DNA of 64,000 nt from RUG369 sp050949645. Lineage in GTDB: Bacteria > Planctomycetota > Planctomycetia > Pirellulales > Thermoguttaceae. Shown piece after piece: positions 8,491-17,453 of the stretch. The DNA is taken from the NCBI GenBank assembly GCA_050949645.1, contig JBMNGC010000001.1:310001-374000 (forward strand), given 5' to 3'. The notes under the pieces were generated by a model that ran no database searches, was not told where the DNA came from, and worked only from the letters and a program-made list of their open reading frames with translations. Each line of letters starts with the position of its first letter. Within the stretch, counting starts at the first letter, position 1. The translations under genes were made by a program, and so were the position numbers.

Positions 8491-9897
8491 ATGGAGAATA
8501 TGGCTGTCGAACGAAAGGATGAAACGCCTTCCGAAGGAACCGAGACGTCTTTGGCGAACGCCGTTTCCAAGGAGCCTTTTTCTCTTTTCGAAGAGTATAT
8601 GATCATGGACGATACGCCGCAGTATCCCATGAATCCTATCCTTCAACTGCGCCTTAAGGGAGTCATCGACAGGGCGGCGGCGCGAAGCGCCCTTAACGAC
8701 GTGATCGAGCGTCAGCCGCTGTTAAAGTGTTGCGTGGAAAAACGCGGTTTTCGGTATTACTGGGTCCCAACCCACAAGCGTCCCGCGGTCACGTACGTCG
8801 ATTTCGACGCCGATCCGTCAATTCTAAATGAGAGTGGATTCCCGCGCCTTAGCCCGATCGACCTTTTCTCCGAGCCTGGCTGTCGTATTTTCCATATCGT
8901 GTCTCGTCGTGAAGATTGGACGCTCCTCGTTGTGCAGGTTCACCATGCGACAGCGGACGGCGTCGGCGTCGCGCAGATTCTCAACGAATGGTCGATTCGC
9001 TATTCTCTTGCAGTCGGCGCCGCGCCCCCAGGTTTGGAAGTTCCGCACGTTGACGAAGAATCATTCCAGGAACGTCGCAAGATTGGCTGGACCGTACGCG
9101 CATACTTTAAGAACTTCTTCCATACGATGCGCTCAACGAGCCAGCTTGCGTTTGGTCGTCCTCGACCGCTCATTCCGGTCGGTCCCTTTAAAGACGTCAA
9201 ACCGGCAGTCGATTATCCTCATATGCGAACGCTCAAGCTGACGCGTTCCGAAACGGACCAGTGTATCCGCCGCGCTAAAGAACTGGGCGTGACCGTCAAC
9301 GATTCGCTCCTCGCGACGTTTTTCCTTACGCTGGACAAATGGCTTACCGACGTTCGCCGGGATAATAAGTCAGGAAGTCTTCGCGTTATGGCGCCGATCA
9401 ACATGCGTACGGACCGTCATCGATTTGCGCCGCTCTCTAACGTTGTCTCTACCGTCTTTCTCGATCGCTCTCGTCGTTTTCTCGCTAAGGGCGCCGAGAA
9501 GACGCTTGAGAGCGTCGTGTCGGAAATGCGTTGGATCAAGAAAAATGAACAGCGATATGATTTCCTCCTTGTTTTGAGAACGCTTCACCGAATTCCCGGC
9601 TCGCTCCCCTTCTTTTTGCATCTACCGACATGCCGTGCGACGGGAGTCTTCTCGAATCTCGGACGTTATCTGGATAAATCGCCCCTTAAACGCGACGAGG
9701 AGGGACGTATCATGCTTGGAGACGCGCGCATTGATAGGATCGAATCAGTGCCGCCGATCCGTTATAAGACGAATCTGGCAATTGCCGCGCTGACTTACGC
9801 CGGCGAACTGGATCTGGGCGTGAGCTACGACCCTCGGCTCATGACGGGAGACGAAGCGCAAGAGTTCTTAAAGATCTTCCGTTCGCTGATCTTTTGA
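8491..9897 (+). CDS. Condensation-domain/acyltransferase-like protein
   Basis: Resembles the CoA-dependent acyltransferase superfamily (NRPS condensation, alcohol acetyltransferase, PapA5/WES-like). The catalytic-type motif HHATADGVG (HHxxxDG) is present near residue 155, and a late DFG-like region is replaced by a GVFSNLGRY stretch, as in alcohol-acetyltransferase types. The length (~468 residues) fits a single stand-alone domain. No carrier protein or NRPS/PKS gene lies nearby, so a role in lipid or alcohol acylation is inferred only. Two starts are possible: ATG 8419 (TAGGAG only two bases away) and ATG 8491 (GAGG nine bases upstream); the latter is chosen on spacing. Confidence 0.7.
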   Translation: MENMAVERKDETPSEGTETSLANAVSKEPFSLFEEYMIMDDTPQYPMNPILQLRLKGVIDRAAARSALNDVIERQPLLKCCVEKRGFRYYWVPTHKRPAVTYVDFDADPSILNESGFPRLSPIDLFSEPGCRIFHIVSRREDWTLLVVQVHHATADGVGVAQILNEWSIRYSLAVGAAPPGLEVPHVDEESFQERRKIGWTVRAYFKNFFHTMRSTSQLAFGRPRPLIPVGPFKDVKPAVDYPHMRTLKLTRSETDQCIRRAKELGVTVNDSLLATFFLTLDKWLTDVRRDNKSGSLRVMAPINMRTDRHRFAPLSNVVSTVFLDRSRRFLAKGAEKTLESVVSEMRWIKKNEQRYDFLLVLRTLHRIPGSLPFFLHLPTCRATGVFSNLGRYLDKSPLKRDEEGRIMLGDARIDRIESVPPIRYKTNLAIAALTYAGELDLGVSYDPRLMTGDEAQEFLKIFRSLIF

Positions 9898-9990
9898 GCG
9901 ACGGTAGTTTGTCGCGCCGAATCACTTTGTATTTAGACTCCCGGCGACGGCCATAACGAGCGCAGATGACGGGGTTTATCAACGCGTTAC

Positions 9991-10057
9991 GACTTTCGCC
10001 TCGTCTTGTGAGAGAGGCGAAAGTCTCCGTGAGAATCCTTCGTTCCTGCGCGGAACG
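9991..10057. terminator. Hairpin pair between convergent genes
   Basis: A perfect 12-base-pair stem GACTTTCGCCTC (9991-10002)/GAGGCGAAAGTC (10014-10025) is followed by a smaller CGTTCC/GGAACG hairpin (10041-10057). It sits between the ends of two convergent genes, where a two-way terminator is expected, but neither strand has a clear T-run. Confidence 0.45.
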
Positions 10058-10089
10058 GGGTTACGCGAGAGATAATTTACGCGTTGCGT

Positions 10090-12063
10090 TTACAACCGAC
10101 TGCTGACGATGAATCGCCTTGTCGTTTTGGCGACTTTACCGTCGAGCGTCGCGATGATTTCGAGCTCGTGCTCGCCCTCCGAGAAAAATTGGAGGTCGCT
10201 GAAGAACCCCTCTTCGTCGACGTTGAGCTCTCTACCGTTAATCGTAACCTCGGCGCCCGGCGTTGCGACGCCGTAGATTTCAAAAACCGTTGGCCCGACG
10301 TAGACAGTCGCGCCATCCTCCGGATAGGTCTGAACGACGAGTCTGACGGGCCCCATGACGTTGTTGAGCTCGTTGACGACGTCCAAACGCGCCTGATTGA
10401 CGACGTTATAATCGAGCGTCGATGACGCGAGGGACGGGACGACGCGTCGCGCTAGTTCCATAGAGCGACTTTTCGGTTCAATGAACCATGCCTTTTCCAG
10501 ATCGTATCCTGCCTTAACTTCTGCGATCTTATCTTCCAGTAGCTTCAAATATTCGAAATCTTCAGCGCTTTCGCGTTCAATTTCCCATCGGATCGAATCG
10601 AGCGGCTTGCCGTCTCCCGGATAGACGACGTGCGTGTCGCCAGGTCCGTATTGTGTGGTCGGCGCTCCGAATGGGTCTTCGCCCCAATAATTGTAGCCCC
10701 AGTGCAGGTATCCAACGAGGTCTTCGGAATAATTGAGCCAATGCAGAACTCGCACGCGGACGCCGGGTAAATCCATGAATCGGTTCGGATAGACCTCGCC
10801 GAAGGGGTGACAGCAGATATAGTACCAGAATTCCCCCTTGTCGCGGCGCTTTTCGTAGGCGCTTCGCCAGCGATCAAAATGGCTGAGCTTAGGGACCCAG
10901 ACGTCGAGGTAGTCGTCGAAGTTGATTGACTCGATGGCGTCGATTTGCTTGAGATCCGGCTCGATCGCACGGACCCTCGCGGATACGTCGCGCCACGCCT
11001 TCATGTCGAAGATAAAAGGCTCATCGGCGATGTGAACGACTGCACGGTCAAAGAGGTTGCGCTCTCGGAGCCTATTACATACCGCCTTGAGCGTCGGTTC
11101 GAGCCATACGTCGGCGCCAACAGAAAGGCTCGCTTTCTTGCTTCCGTCATAAACCGTTGCGCTGAGCATGCGCACAGAATGATCTTCTCGATTGATTCCC
11201 CCAACATGGCTGAGTTCTATACGATCGAGAACCCCGTACTTTAGTCCGAGGTCGAGAAGACGGTCAAAATTCGCAAAGTCGAAGGTCAACGTTCCGTCCT
11301 CGTTGAGCGTCGCTTTGACGAAATTTCCAGGAACCCAGAAGACTCGCGACACATTCTGCCGGTGCTCGCCCATGTTCTTGAGATACTGTTCAAGAATCGA
11401 CCAGTATTCTTCGCTCAGAAATTCGACTTGATGGAGTCTCGCGAAATTTTCGGGAGACCACCAGTTTGTTGCATAGAAATGCCGGGTATCAGGGAGTTCG
11501 AAGGGAAAGATCTGCGCTTCGACAGGAATCTCCTTTGAGAAACTATCGGCGGTTAAGGTCAGCGTTCCCGCGTACGCGCCGCCAGGCGTTCCTTTAGGTA
11601 TAAAAAGCGTTATCCAAATTCCCTGAGAGACGCCAGGCTTGAGCGAAACGGTTGAGCGATCGTAAAGTATGTCCGGCATGTCGCAGGGCGCTTTCCTTGT
11701 GACGATATTTTCTGCGCCGGGCGTGTTGTGCTCGAGTGGAAGGACGCCTACCTCGCGAACCGTGATGTGTGCTTGTTGGATGACGGCGCCTTGTTCGACT
11801 CCCTTAAGAGCTGAAACTTCAATTTTGACGTCTTTGAGTTCCGTATCGGAGCGTAGCCCGATGAGCGCCGATTCATACTCGTTGCTTGCCGCCTGAAATC
11901 TGATAGGCTTTTCATCGCCTGCTGGCGTATCTGAAAAAATTTTGTCGCAGACGTCAGTCTGCCAGACAGAAAGAGTCTGTCCATAAGCTGAAACGCTCGT
12001 GCAAAGCGCGATCGAGACCCCAAAGATCAGCGACGCTAACGCCAAGACTCGACTGTATTTCAT
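10090..12063 (-). CDS. Secreted DUF4091 glycoside-hydrolase-like protein
   Basis: Predicted exported carbohydrate-active enzyme. The 657-residue product starts with a signal peptide (hydrophobic core about residues 6-24, ending near SVSAYGQ). The middle has the fold and motifs of DUF4091 proteins, including the late signature RWEIERESAEDFEYLKLLEDKI, in which the W-E-x-R-E and EDxEYL pattern is typical. Residues about 565-655 look like an Ig-like/glucodextranase-B type module (YPEDGATVYVGPTVFEI ... GEHELEIIATLDGK). Catalytic residues are not established for the family. ATG 12063 has a strong AGGAGG seven bases upstream. A promoter with TTGGAA and TAGAAT lies 67-95 bases further upstream. Confidence 0.85.
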   Translation of the reverse strand: MKYSRVLALASLIFGVSIALCTSVSAYGQTLSVWQTDVCDKIFSDTPAGDEKPIRFQAASNEYESALIGLRSDTELKDVKIEVSALKGVEQGAVIQQAHITVREVGVLPLEHNTPGAENIVTRKAPCDMPDILYDRSTVSLKPGVSQGIWITLFIPKGTPGGAYAGTLTLTADSFSKEIPVEAQIFPFELPDTRHFYATNWWSPENFARLHQVEFLSEEYWSILEQYLKNMGEHRQNVSRVFWVPGNFVKATLNEDGTLTFDFANFDRLLDLGLKYGVLDRIELSHVGGINREDHSVRMLSATVYDGSKKASLSVGADVWLEPTLKAVCNRLRERNLFDRAVVHIADEPFIFDMKAWRDVSARVRAIEPDLKQIDAIESINFDDYLDVWVPKLSHFDRWRSAYEKRRDKGEFWYYICCHPFGEVYPNRFMDLPGVRVRVLHWLNYSEDLVGYLHWGYNYWGEDPFGAPTTQYGPGDTHVVYPGDGKPLDSIRWEIERESAEDFEYLKLLEDKIAEVKAGYDLEKAWFIEPKSRSMELARRVVPSLASSTLDYNVVNQARLDVVNELNNVMGPVRLVVQTYPEDGATVYVGPTVFEIYGVATPGAEVTINGRELNVDEEGFFSDLQFFSEGEHELEIIATLDGKVAKTTRRFIVSSRL

Positions 12064-12129
12064 CTGAAGTCCTCCTGAACGCTAAATCGACGGATTGATA
12101 GAAATATCCAGACTGCTGGGACGCTTATT

Positions 12130-12158
12130 ATTCTATCAGCCGGAGATAGCGATTCCAA
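12130..12158 (-). promoter_or_regulatory. Promoter for the DUF4091 gene
   Basis: On the minus strand TTGGAA (12158-12153), 17-base spacer, TAGAAT (12135-12130). Transcription would start near 12123, about 60 bases before the ATG. Confidence 0.5.
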
Positions 12159-12303
12159 CTGTCAGGATAGGAAAGCGTTGGAAGAGGAGAAATACAACCC
12201 GGATTGTTTAGCGCGCAATACGCCATTTTGCAAGGGGCGCGCTCATAAGCCTCGCATGCAAACTCCCTACGAATCAGTCAATGCCTGAGGGAATTAGCGG
12301 GCA

Positions 12304-13254
12304 TTAAAGCGAACGCAAGCGATCGAACAATTCCTTTGGCAGCTCGCGCGTTACAGCTTCGGCGTCTTGCCTTAAATGACTGAAGTCACATGAATTAAAT
12401 GAGACAGCCGATACGTTCGGATCGCTCAGCGCGTAGTTAAGCGCAACGTGGGCTGGCGCAAAACCGCGAAGTCCTGAAATGAATCGGTACTTTTTAGCTT
12501 GGGGATAAAGAGGTCGCGACGCCGGTGATTTGAGGGATCGCATCAGATACCAGAAATCCTTCCTGTTTTTAACAAAGAAGCGCTTTCTGAAGAACGAACC
12601 CTGCGTGAGCCCTTGACCCGCGATAACCCCGATTCCTGCTTCATGGAGCTTTGCAATCGTCTCGTGACGTTTGGTAACGAGATTATGGTCGATCATGACG
12701 ACGTCCAAAGGCTTTTCGCGAGCGACGCGCTCCGCAAAATCCGCGTCATAGGTATTGACCCCGACTGCTTTGGCGATTCCCTGACGTTTAATATCCTCCA
12801 AAAAGCCGAAGAGACTCTCGTTGAAAAAAGCCGCCGGTTCGGGCTCATGAACCATGATAATGTCAAGATAGTCGACTCCGATCGTTTCAAGGCTTTTTTC
12901 GACGCTTCTTTTCGCCCAGTCCAAGTCGAAGACTTGCGGGATTTTTTGTCGTGATTCGCAGAGGTCGAATTTCGTTGAGAGAACGAGCGATTCGCGATCA
13001 ATTTGCTCCACGCTCTTAAGCGCCGCGCCGATGCGCGCTTCCGCCATTCCGTAGCCGCGACCCGTATCGAAGAAGTTAATTCCGAGCTCGTGCGCCATGA
13101 GGAATAGATCAATCGCCGTCTGATCTGAGATTAAATCTCGCCCGTAGACGGAAGCGCAACCGTAGCACAGTGGAGAGACCATAATTCCCGTTTTCCCCAA
13201 CTCGCGCTTGGAACGATTCATAGCGTTGGCAATTTTTTCGGCGTCAGGAGTCAT
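12304..13254 (-). CDS. Aldo/keto reductase
   Basis: NAD(P)H-dependent oxidoreductase with a TIM-barrel fold; substrate unknown. The 316-residue product has the N-terminal motif RELGKTGIMVSPLCYGCA and the catalytic tetrad: Asp and Tyr in FFDTGRGYGMAE, Lys in VLSTKFD, His in IIMVHEPE. The late part (AHVALNYALSDPNVSAVSFNSCDFSHLRQDAEAV) fits the cofactor-binding end of the family. The start could be ATG 13254 or ATG 13221 (MNRSKRELG), neither with a good ribosome-binding site. Its 5' end faces glyA across a 314-base divergent region. Confidence 0.88.
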   Translation of the reverse strand: MTPDAEKIANAMNRSKRELGKTGIMVSPLCYGCASVYGRDLISDQTAIDLFLMAHELGINFFDTGRGYGMAEARIGAALKSVEQIDRESLVLSTKFDLCESRQKIPQVFDLDWAKRSVEKSLETIGVDYLDIIMVHEPEPAAFFNESLFGFLEDIKRQGIAKAVGVNTYDADFAERVAREKPLDVVMIDHNLVTKRHETIAKLHEAGIGVIAGQGLTQGSFFRKRFFVKNRKDFWYLMRSLKSPASRPLYPQAKKYRFISGLRGFAPAHVALNYALSDPNVSAVSFNSCDFSHLRQDAEAVTRELPKELFDRLRSL

Positions 13255-13568
13255 GGCGACACTTTTTTGAAGAAGGATGGAAGACGTTCACTAACCTTTG
13301 ACGAGCGATTTGGCGACGATATCGCGACGTTGGCGCCACTCGTCGTCAACTTGCAGCGCCATTACACCTCAAGCAAAAGATTTGTAAAGAGCGTCCCCTG
13401 GTAAGTTAGAGCAGAATGTTGACGACGCCCCCTCGCTTTTCCATCCTCCATTCATATAATAAAAGGAGCTTTTTTCGTCTGATTGTCGGGACCTTGTATA
13501 TTGCGGCGTCGACGAAAATTCTTCCATGGAAAATTTACGAGGCGTCCCCCTTTGAAGGAGAGGCTATT
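13255..13568. other. Divergent intergenic region, aldo/keto reductase / glyA
   Basis: No gene is seen here. A TATAAT at 13455-13460 is a possible -10 box for glyA but has no good -35 box. GAAGGAG at 13554-13560 is the glyA ribosome-binding site. An open frame running upstream of glyA through this region lacks codon-level support as protein. Confidence 0.5.
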
Positions 13569-14873
13569 ATGACCGCTGAACGCTATCCCCATCTCAAGTC
13601 CACTGACCCGGAACTTTACGATCTGATACAGAAGCAATCTAAGTATGAGAACTCGACGCTCAAGATGATTGCTTCAGAGAGCTATGCGATTGAAAACGTC
13701 CTCGAAGCTGGCGGTTCCATTCTCACGAATAAGTATGCGGAAGGATACCCCGGCAAGCGCTATTATGAGGGAAACGAGTTCGTTGACGAGATAGAAAATC
13801 TCGCGATCGCACGAGGTAAGGAGCTCTTCGACTGCGAGCACATGAACGTTCAACCCTACTCTGGTTCGCCCGCCAACAACGCCGTATACCGCGCGTTGCT
13901 CTCGGCCGGCGACAAGATTATGGGCGTTCCGGTCTCCGACGGCGGTCACCTAACTCACGGTTGGAAGGTCAGCTTTTCCGGAAAGGATTATGTCCAGATT
14001 CCATATTGCCCAAACCAGGAAACAGGACGACTCGATATGGACGAGGTTCGCGAGATCGCGCTCCGCGAGCGTCCGAAGCTCATCTGGGCGGGTATGAGCG
14101 CCTATCCGTTCAAACTTGACTATGAGGCGTTCGCCGAAATTGCTCAGGAAGTCGGCGCCTATCTCGTCGCCGATATTGCGCATATCAACGCTCTTATTAT
14201 CGCCGGCGTTCATCCTGACCCGGTCCCGTTCTGCGACGTCATCACGAGCACGGCGCACAAGATGCTTCGCGGACCTCGCGCGGGCTTCATTATGTCGAAG
14301 CTTGAGGACCGCTACCATGAGAAGTATCATCCTAACAGCAAGTGGAATCTTGCGTCGCTCGTTGACCGCGGCGTTTTTCCGACTCTCCAGGGTGGGCCTC
14401 ACCTTCAGGCGATCGCGGGCATGGCGGCGATTTTCAAGTACGCTCAAACGGACGAATTCAAAGCTTATGGAGCGCAGATCGTCAAGAATGCGCAGTCTCT
14501 TTGCGCAGAATTGCAGGCGTTGGGGCGTCCGATTGCAGGAGGCGGCACGGAAACTCATCTGTTGCTGCTCGATTTCCGCAACGAAGAATTCACGGGTAAA
14601 GACGCGTCTCAGGCGCTGGCAAAGTGCGGCGTCATCGCGAACTTCAACATGGTTCCAGGCGATACGCGTTCTCCGGCAAAGACGAGCGGCGTTCGTCTCG
14701 GGACTGCGGCGCTTACGAGCGTCGGCATGAAGGAGGACGACATGAAGCGCGTCGCCGCTTGGATTGACCGCGTCTGCAAGCACATTAACGACGTCGACGA
14801 GGTGGCGCCGCAGATTCGTGCGGAGATTGCGGAATTCTGCAAGGGATTCTCATTCCCCGGGGACGACAACTGA
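13569..14873 (+). CDS. glyA: Serine hydroxymethyltransferase-like enzyme (divergent)
   Basis: PLP enzyme expected to interconvert serine and glycine with tetrahydrofolate. The 434-residue product shows SHMT blocks in order: MIASESYAIENVLEAGGS, LTNKYAEGYPGKRYYEGNE, VQPYSGSPANNAVY, GGHLTHGWKVSFSGKDY, LVADIAHINALII, the PLP lysine in STAHKMLRGPRAGF and LQGGPHLQAIAG. Several positions differ from textbook SHMT: QPHSGSQAN is QPYSGSPAN, the TTTTHKTLRGPRGG loop is TSTAHKMLRGPRAG, and AHIAGL is AHINAL. It therefore belongs to a divergent clade and its substrate range could differ. ATG 13569 has GAAGGAG at good spacing; the frame extends 51 codons upstream without a ribosome-binding site. The Sel1 gene follows by 25 bases. 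Confidence 0.85.
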   Translation: MTAERYPHLKSTDPELYDLIQKQSKYENSTLKMIASESYAIENVLEAGGSILTNKYAEGYPGKRYYEGNEFVDEIENLAIARGKELFDCEHMNVQPYSGSPANNAVYRALLSAGDKIMGVPVSDGGHLTHGWKVSFSGKDYVQIPYCPNQETGRLDMDEVREIALRERPKLIWAGMSAYPFKLDYEAFAEIAQEVGAYLVADIAHINALIIAGVHPDPVPFCDVITSTAHKMLRGPRAGFIMSKLEDRYHEKYHPNSKWNLASLVDRGVFPTLQGGPHLQAIAGMAAIFKYAQTDEFKAYGAQIVKNAQSLCAELQALGRPIAGGGTETHLLLLDFRNEEFTGKDASQALAKCGVIANFNMVPGDTRSPAKTSGVRLGTAALTSVGMKEDDMKRVAAWIDRVCKHINDVDEVAPQIRAEIAEFCKGFSFPGDDN

Positions 14874-14898
14874 GCTCTTCGCTGTCTGGAGGGATTGC

Positions 14899-15912
14899 GT
14901 GACATATGACGAAACAACGGGTCTAGACGTTCTCGAGAGCGCCGCCGAGTCTGGCGACGTCGATGCGCTGTGCGAGCTTGCATGGCGTTATCGTCACGGA
15001 ACTGGCGTCGCTCGCGACGAGCGTCGCGCTTTTGAGTTGTTTCAACGCGCCGCCGAATCGAAGAGCGCCGTCGCGCTCAACAACGTTGGGCTCTGTTATG
15101 CAGATGGGGTCGGCGTCAAGCGCGACGACGTCAAGGCGTACCGAGCGTACCGTAAAGCGTCGGAGCTTGGTCTAGCGGCTGCGCAGAATAACCTCGGCCT
15201 TGTCTATCTTCACGGCCTTGGCGTTAACAAGAGTCTGGGCGCGGCGACGAACTGGTTCCGTAAAGCTGCAGATCAGGGGAATATACAGGCGATCCACAAC
15301 TTGGCGTACTGTTTCCAAAACGGTCTGGGCGTGAAGAAAGATCCTGCTGAAGCCAATCGCCTGTATCAGGCGGCGGCAGACGCCGGGCTTGTTGAAGCAT
15401 ATGTGAATCTGGCGTGGAATTACCAGATGGGTCTCGGTTGCGAGAGAGACTATGCCCTTGCTGCGCAGACGCTTGAAAAACCGGCGGCGGCGGGGCTTGC
15501 GAGCGCGCAGTGCAACCTTGCGTATCTGCTCCGTCATGGGATAGGCGTCGAACGCAATGTCGAGCGCGCCTTTGCGCTGTACAAGAGCGCGGCCGAGCAA
15601 GGCTTTATCGAGGCGTTTATGCCCCTTGCAGAATGCTACGAGATTGGCGAAGGCGTGACGCAGAACGTTTTTTGGGCGGCGCAATATTATAAACGCGCCG
15701 CATTGAACGGCAACAAGAACGCAGCGCGAAAATATCGCGCTCTCTCTTCCGCTGGGACGAGCCGTTTCGGATCCATTCTATCTCAAGGCGGCGATTCGGA
15801 ATACGTTCCGTTTAGTCTCGCCGACGCGCTCGCCGAGGCCGACGCTAAAGATAAATTTGCCGCTAAAAAGGACGAACTCAAAAAAAAGAAGGCAAAGAAG
15901 GAAGACGAATAG
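14899..15912 (+). CDS. Sel1-repeat (TPR-like) protein
   Basis: Protein-interaction solenoid of unknown partner. From about residue 15 to 275 it has seven consecutive ~36-residue Sel1 repeats with the pattern A...L...Y..G.GV..D...A...Y..AA..G, plus a degenerate eighth. The C-terminus is a lysine-rich tail (DELKKKKAKKEDE). There is no signal peptide, so it is probably cytoplasmic. GTG 14899 has GGAGGG five bases upstream and follows glyA by 25 bases, which suggests co-transcription. The frame extends upstream into glyA, but those codons overlap the SHMT gene. Confidence 0.86.
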   Translation: MTYDETTGLDVLESAAESGDVDALCELAWRYRHGTGVARDERRAFELFQRAAESKSAVALNNVGLCYADGVGVKRDDVKAYRAYRKASELGLAAAQNNLGLVYLHGLGVNKSLGAATNWFRKAADQGNIQAIHNLAYCFQNGLGVKKDPAEANRLYQAAADAGLVEAYVNLAWNYQMGLGCERDYALAAQTLEKPAAAGLASAQCNLAYLLRHGIGVERNVERAFALYKSAAEQGFIEAFMPLAECYEIGEGVTQNVFWAAQYYKRAALNGNKNAARKYRALSSAGTSRFGSILSQGGDSEYVPFSLADALAEADAKDKFAAKKDELKKKKAKKEDE

Positions 15913-15937
15913 CTCTCTTCTCCTGACCAATGTAAAG

Positions 15938-15968
15938 GACGCGTCGTTTCAGCGGCGCGTCTTTTTTT
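15938..15968 (+). terminator. Intrinsic terminator after the Sel1 gene
   Basis: A GACGCG/CGCGTC hairpin (15938-15961) is followed by seven T residues (15962-15968). The T-run overlaps the stop codon of the convergent hemH gene. Confidence 0.75.
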
Positions 15969-17097
15969 ATCTTCGGATTAGAAAAAAGGGATTCAGCCGG
16001 CATGACAGGTCGCACGCGCCGTCGCAACAGTGACATATTGGGAATTCCTCGGGGCTTTTGAGCGCGAGCGCAAGCGCGGCGTCAACCATCGTATCAGAGG
16101 TCCCACAACATGGGACACGGTCGTAAGTTACGCCTATTTCGTCGCAGGTTGCGCCGAGCTCGACGTCCAAGTCATAGACTGTTTCCATATTGTCAAAAAA
16201 GAATCCGATAGGGACGACGAGCACGCTTGTAAGCGCTGGATTTTGCGCTTTAAAGTCACGGAGTAGTTCTTCAATGTCTGGACCGATCCAGGGGATTGCG
16301 GGAGAGCCGCTGCGACTTTGGAATGCTAGCGCGGCGTCCAGACCTTGCGGAGCCAGCTTTGCGCGGAGCGCGTCGGGAATCTGCGTCTGCGTTTCGGGGA
16401 GGACAAAGGTTGTCGGTCGCGAAGGGAATGAGTCGGAGTCAACCCTGCGCGGAACGTCGGTCGTGGCGCGCCGAAGCGCTTCGACGCAAGCGCTGAGGAG
16501 CTGTCGGCGATATTGCGACGCGTTTGAGTCCGTCGCAGGAATGGAGTGCGCAGAAAAGAGGATCAGACGCTGAGAATTCTCGTCGCTTTTGGGCGCTGTT
16601 GCGAGCGCGTCGCGGATCGTATCGGCGACGGATATATGAAACGCCGGCGTCTCAAAAAATGGCGGAACATGTTTGACAACGAGTTTCTCAACGAACTCGG
16701 GCGAACGCTTCGCCGCCGCTTTCTGAACGGCGTCGATATACCGTCGGCAACCCGCGACGGATCCAAACGCCGAGCTTGCCAGGACCAGGACGTTTTGAAT
16801 TTCGTCGCGCTCAAGCTTCTCAAAGGCGTCGTCGATAAATGGGGGCGCGTAAAGGTTGCCCCAGTAGACCCTGAGCGGTCGGCGAGATCGCGCGATCTTG
16901 TTTTGGAGCGAAGCGATGAACTGTCGACATTCGCCCGGCAGCGGACTGACGCCGTCGAAATGCAGATAATGCTCGACAACCGTCGTGCGTCGCGCGGGAG
17001 GGATCGGTCTTTTCGAGAGGATCCGATCGAGGAACGGTTCGACGTCGTCGCGTCCTTCCGGACCGCCGTAGGACGCCAGTAATATCGCGTCAAACAT
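15967..17097 (-). CDS. hemH: Ferrochelatase
   Basis: Inserts ferrous iron into a porphyrin in heme synthesis. The 376-residue product starts MFDAILLASYGGPEG, a normal HemH N-terminus, and carries the metal-binding histidine in LILFSAHSIPATD and a late glutamate region VVPIGFFFDNMETVYDLDVE. The C-terminus is unusually cysteine-rich: VPCCGTSD, then CHCCDGACDLSC close to the end, which could bind a metal or an iron-sulfur cluster as in some bacterial and animal ferrochelatases. ATG 17097 has AAGGAG seven bases upstream; an in-frame upstream ATG (17148) lacks one. Protoporphyrin or coproporphyrin as substrate cannot be told from sequence. Confidence 0.88.
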   Translation of the reverse strand: MFDAILLASYGGPEGRDDVEPFLDRILSKRPIPPARRTTVVEHYLHFDGVSPLPGECRQFIASLQNKIARSRRPLRVYWGNLYAPPFIDDAFEKLERDEIQNVLVLASSAFGSVAGCRRYIDAVQKAAAKRSPEFVEKLVVKHVPPFFETPAFHISVADTIRDALATAPKSDENSQRLILFSAHSIPATDSNASQYRRQLLSACVEALRRATTDVPRRVDSDSFPSRPTTFVLPETQTQIPDALRAKLAPQGLDAALAFQSRSGSPAIPWIGPDIEELLRDFKAQNPALTSVLVVPIGFFFDNMETVYDLDVELGATCDEIGVTYDRVPCCGTSDTMVDAALALALKSPEEFPICHCCDGACDLSCRLNPFFLIRR

Positions 17098-17343
17098 GCT
17101 TTTCTCCTTCGTTGGAAGTCGACGCGGCGACTGCAACTTAGTCCTCAAATTCCCCTAGTTTTCCAGGTCAGTCTCGGCGCTGACCGTCGACAATCATAGC
17201 AGAACGCATAAAAAAACCAAGAACCCTGTCGACCTGTTGCCTGCAAAGCGGACGTAGGCGTCAGATGATTTTGCATTGCTCATAGATCAGATACTCCGAG
17301 GGATGAATTTCCCTTATTTTACTCGACTGGTTATTATTCTTCG

Positions 17344-17371
17344 TTGACTTGCAACTTCATAGGATTAGAAT
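17344..17371 (+). promoter_or_regulatory. Promoter for paaK
   Basis: TTGACT (17344-17349), 16-base spacer, TAGAAT (17366-17371); five of six matches in each box. Transcription would begin near 17378, giving a ~75-base leader. Confidence 0.6.
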
Positions 17372-17376
17372 CGGGA

Positions 17377-17390
17377 AAGCCCATGGGCTT
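17377..17390. promoter_or_regulatory. Palindrome at the paaK transcription start, possible operator
   Basis: AAGCCCATGGGCTT is a perfect 14-base palindrome covering the predicted +1 of paaK. The position is typical of a repressor site, but it could also be a short RNA hairpin at the 5' end. Confidence 0.35.
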
Positions 17391-17453
17391 CAAATGCATT
17401 CATAGACGTCTCCTTGTGGAAACGTTTCCCGTTAAGAGATCAGGAATAATAAA

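Larger units (their letters stand above)
17098..17453. other. Divergent intergenic region, hemH / paaK
   Basis: No gene is seen. It contains a GGTCAG/CTGACC hairpin (17166-17185) in the hemH leader, a good promoter for paaK (17344-17371) and a 14-base palindrome at its start point. No convincing minus-strand promoter for hemH was found; a TATGAT at about 17205 lacks a well-spaced -35 box. Confidence 0.5.

Noticed and set aside
13416..13568. N-terminal extension of glyA
   Set aside because: The ribosome-binding site and family alignment point to ATG 13569.
13950..14783. Minus-strand open frame antisense to glyA
   Set aside because: The plus strand encodes conserved SHMT motifs across the whole stretch; the antisense product is arginine-rich and unlike any family.
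17382..17453. Upstream small open frame in the paaK leader
   Set aside because: The ATG is part of the palindrome, the frame runs on past the paaK start codon, and no ribosome-binding site precedes it.
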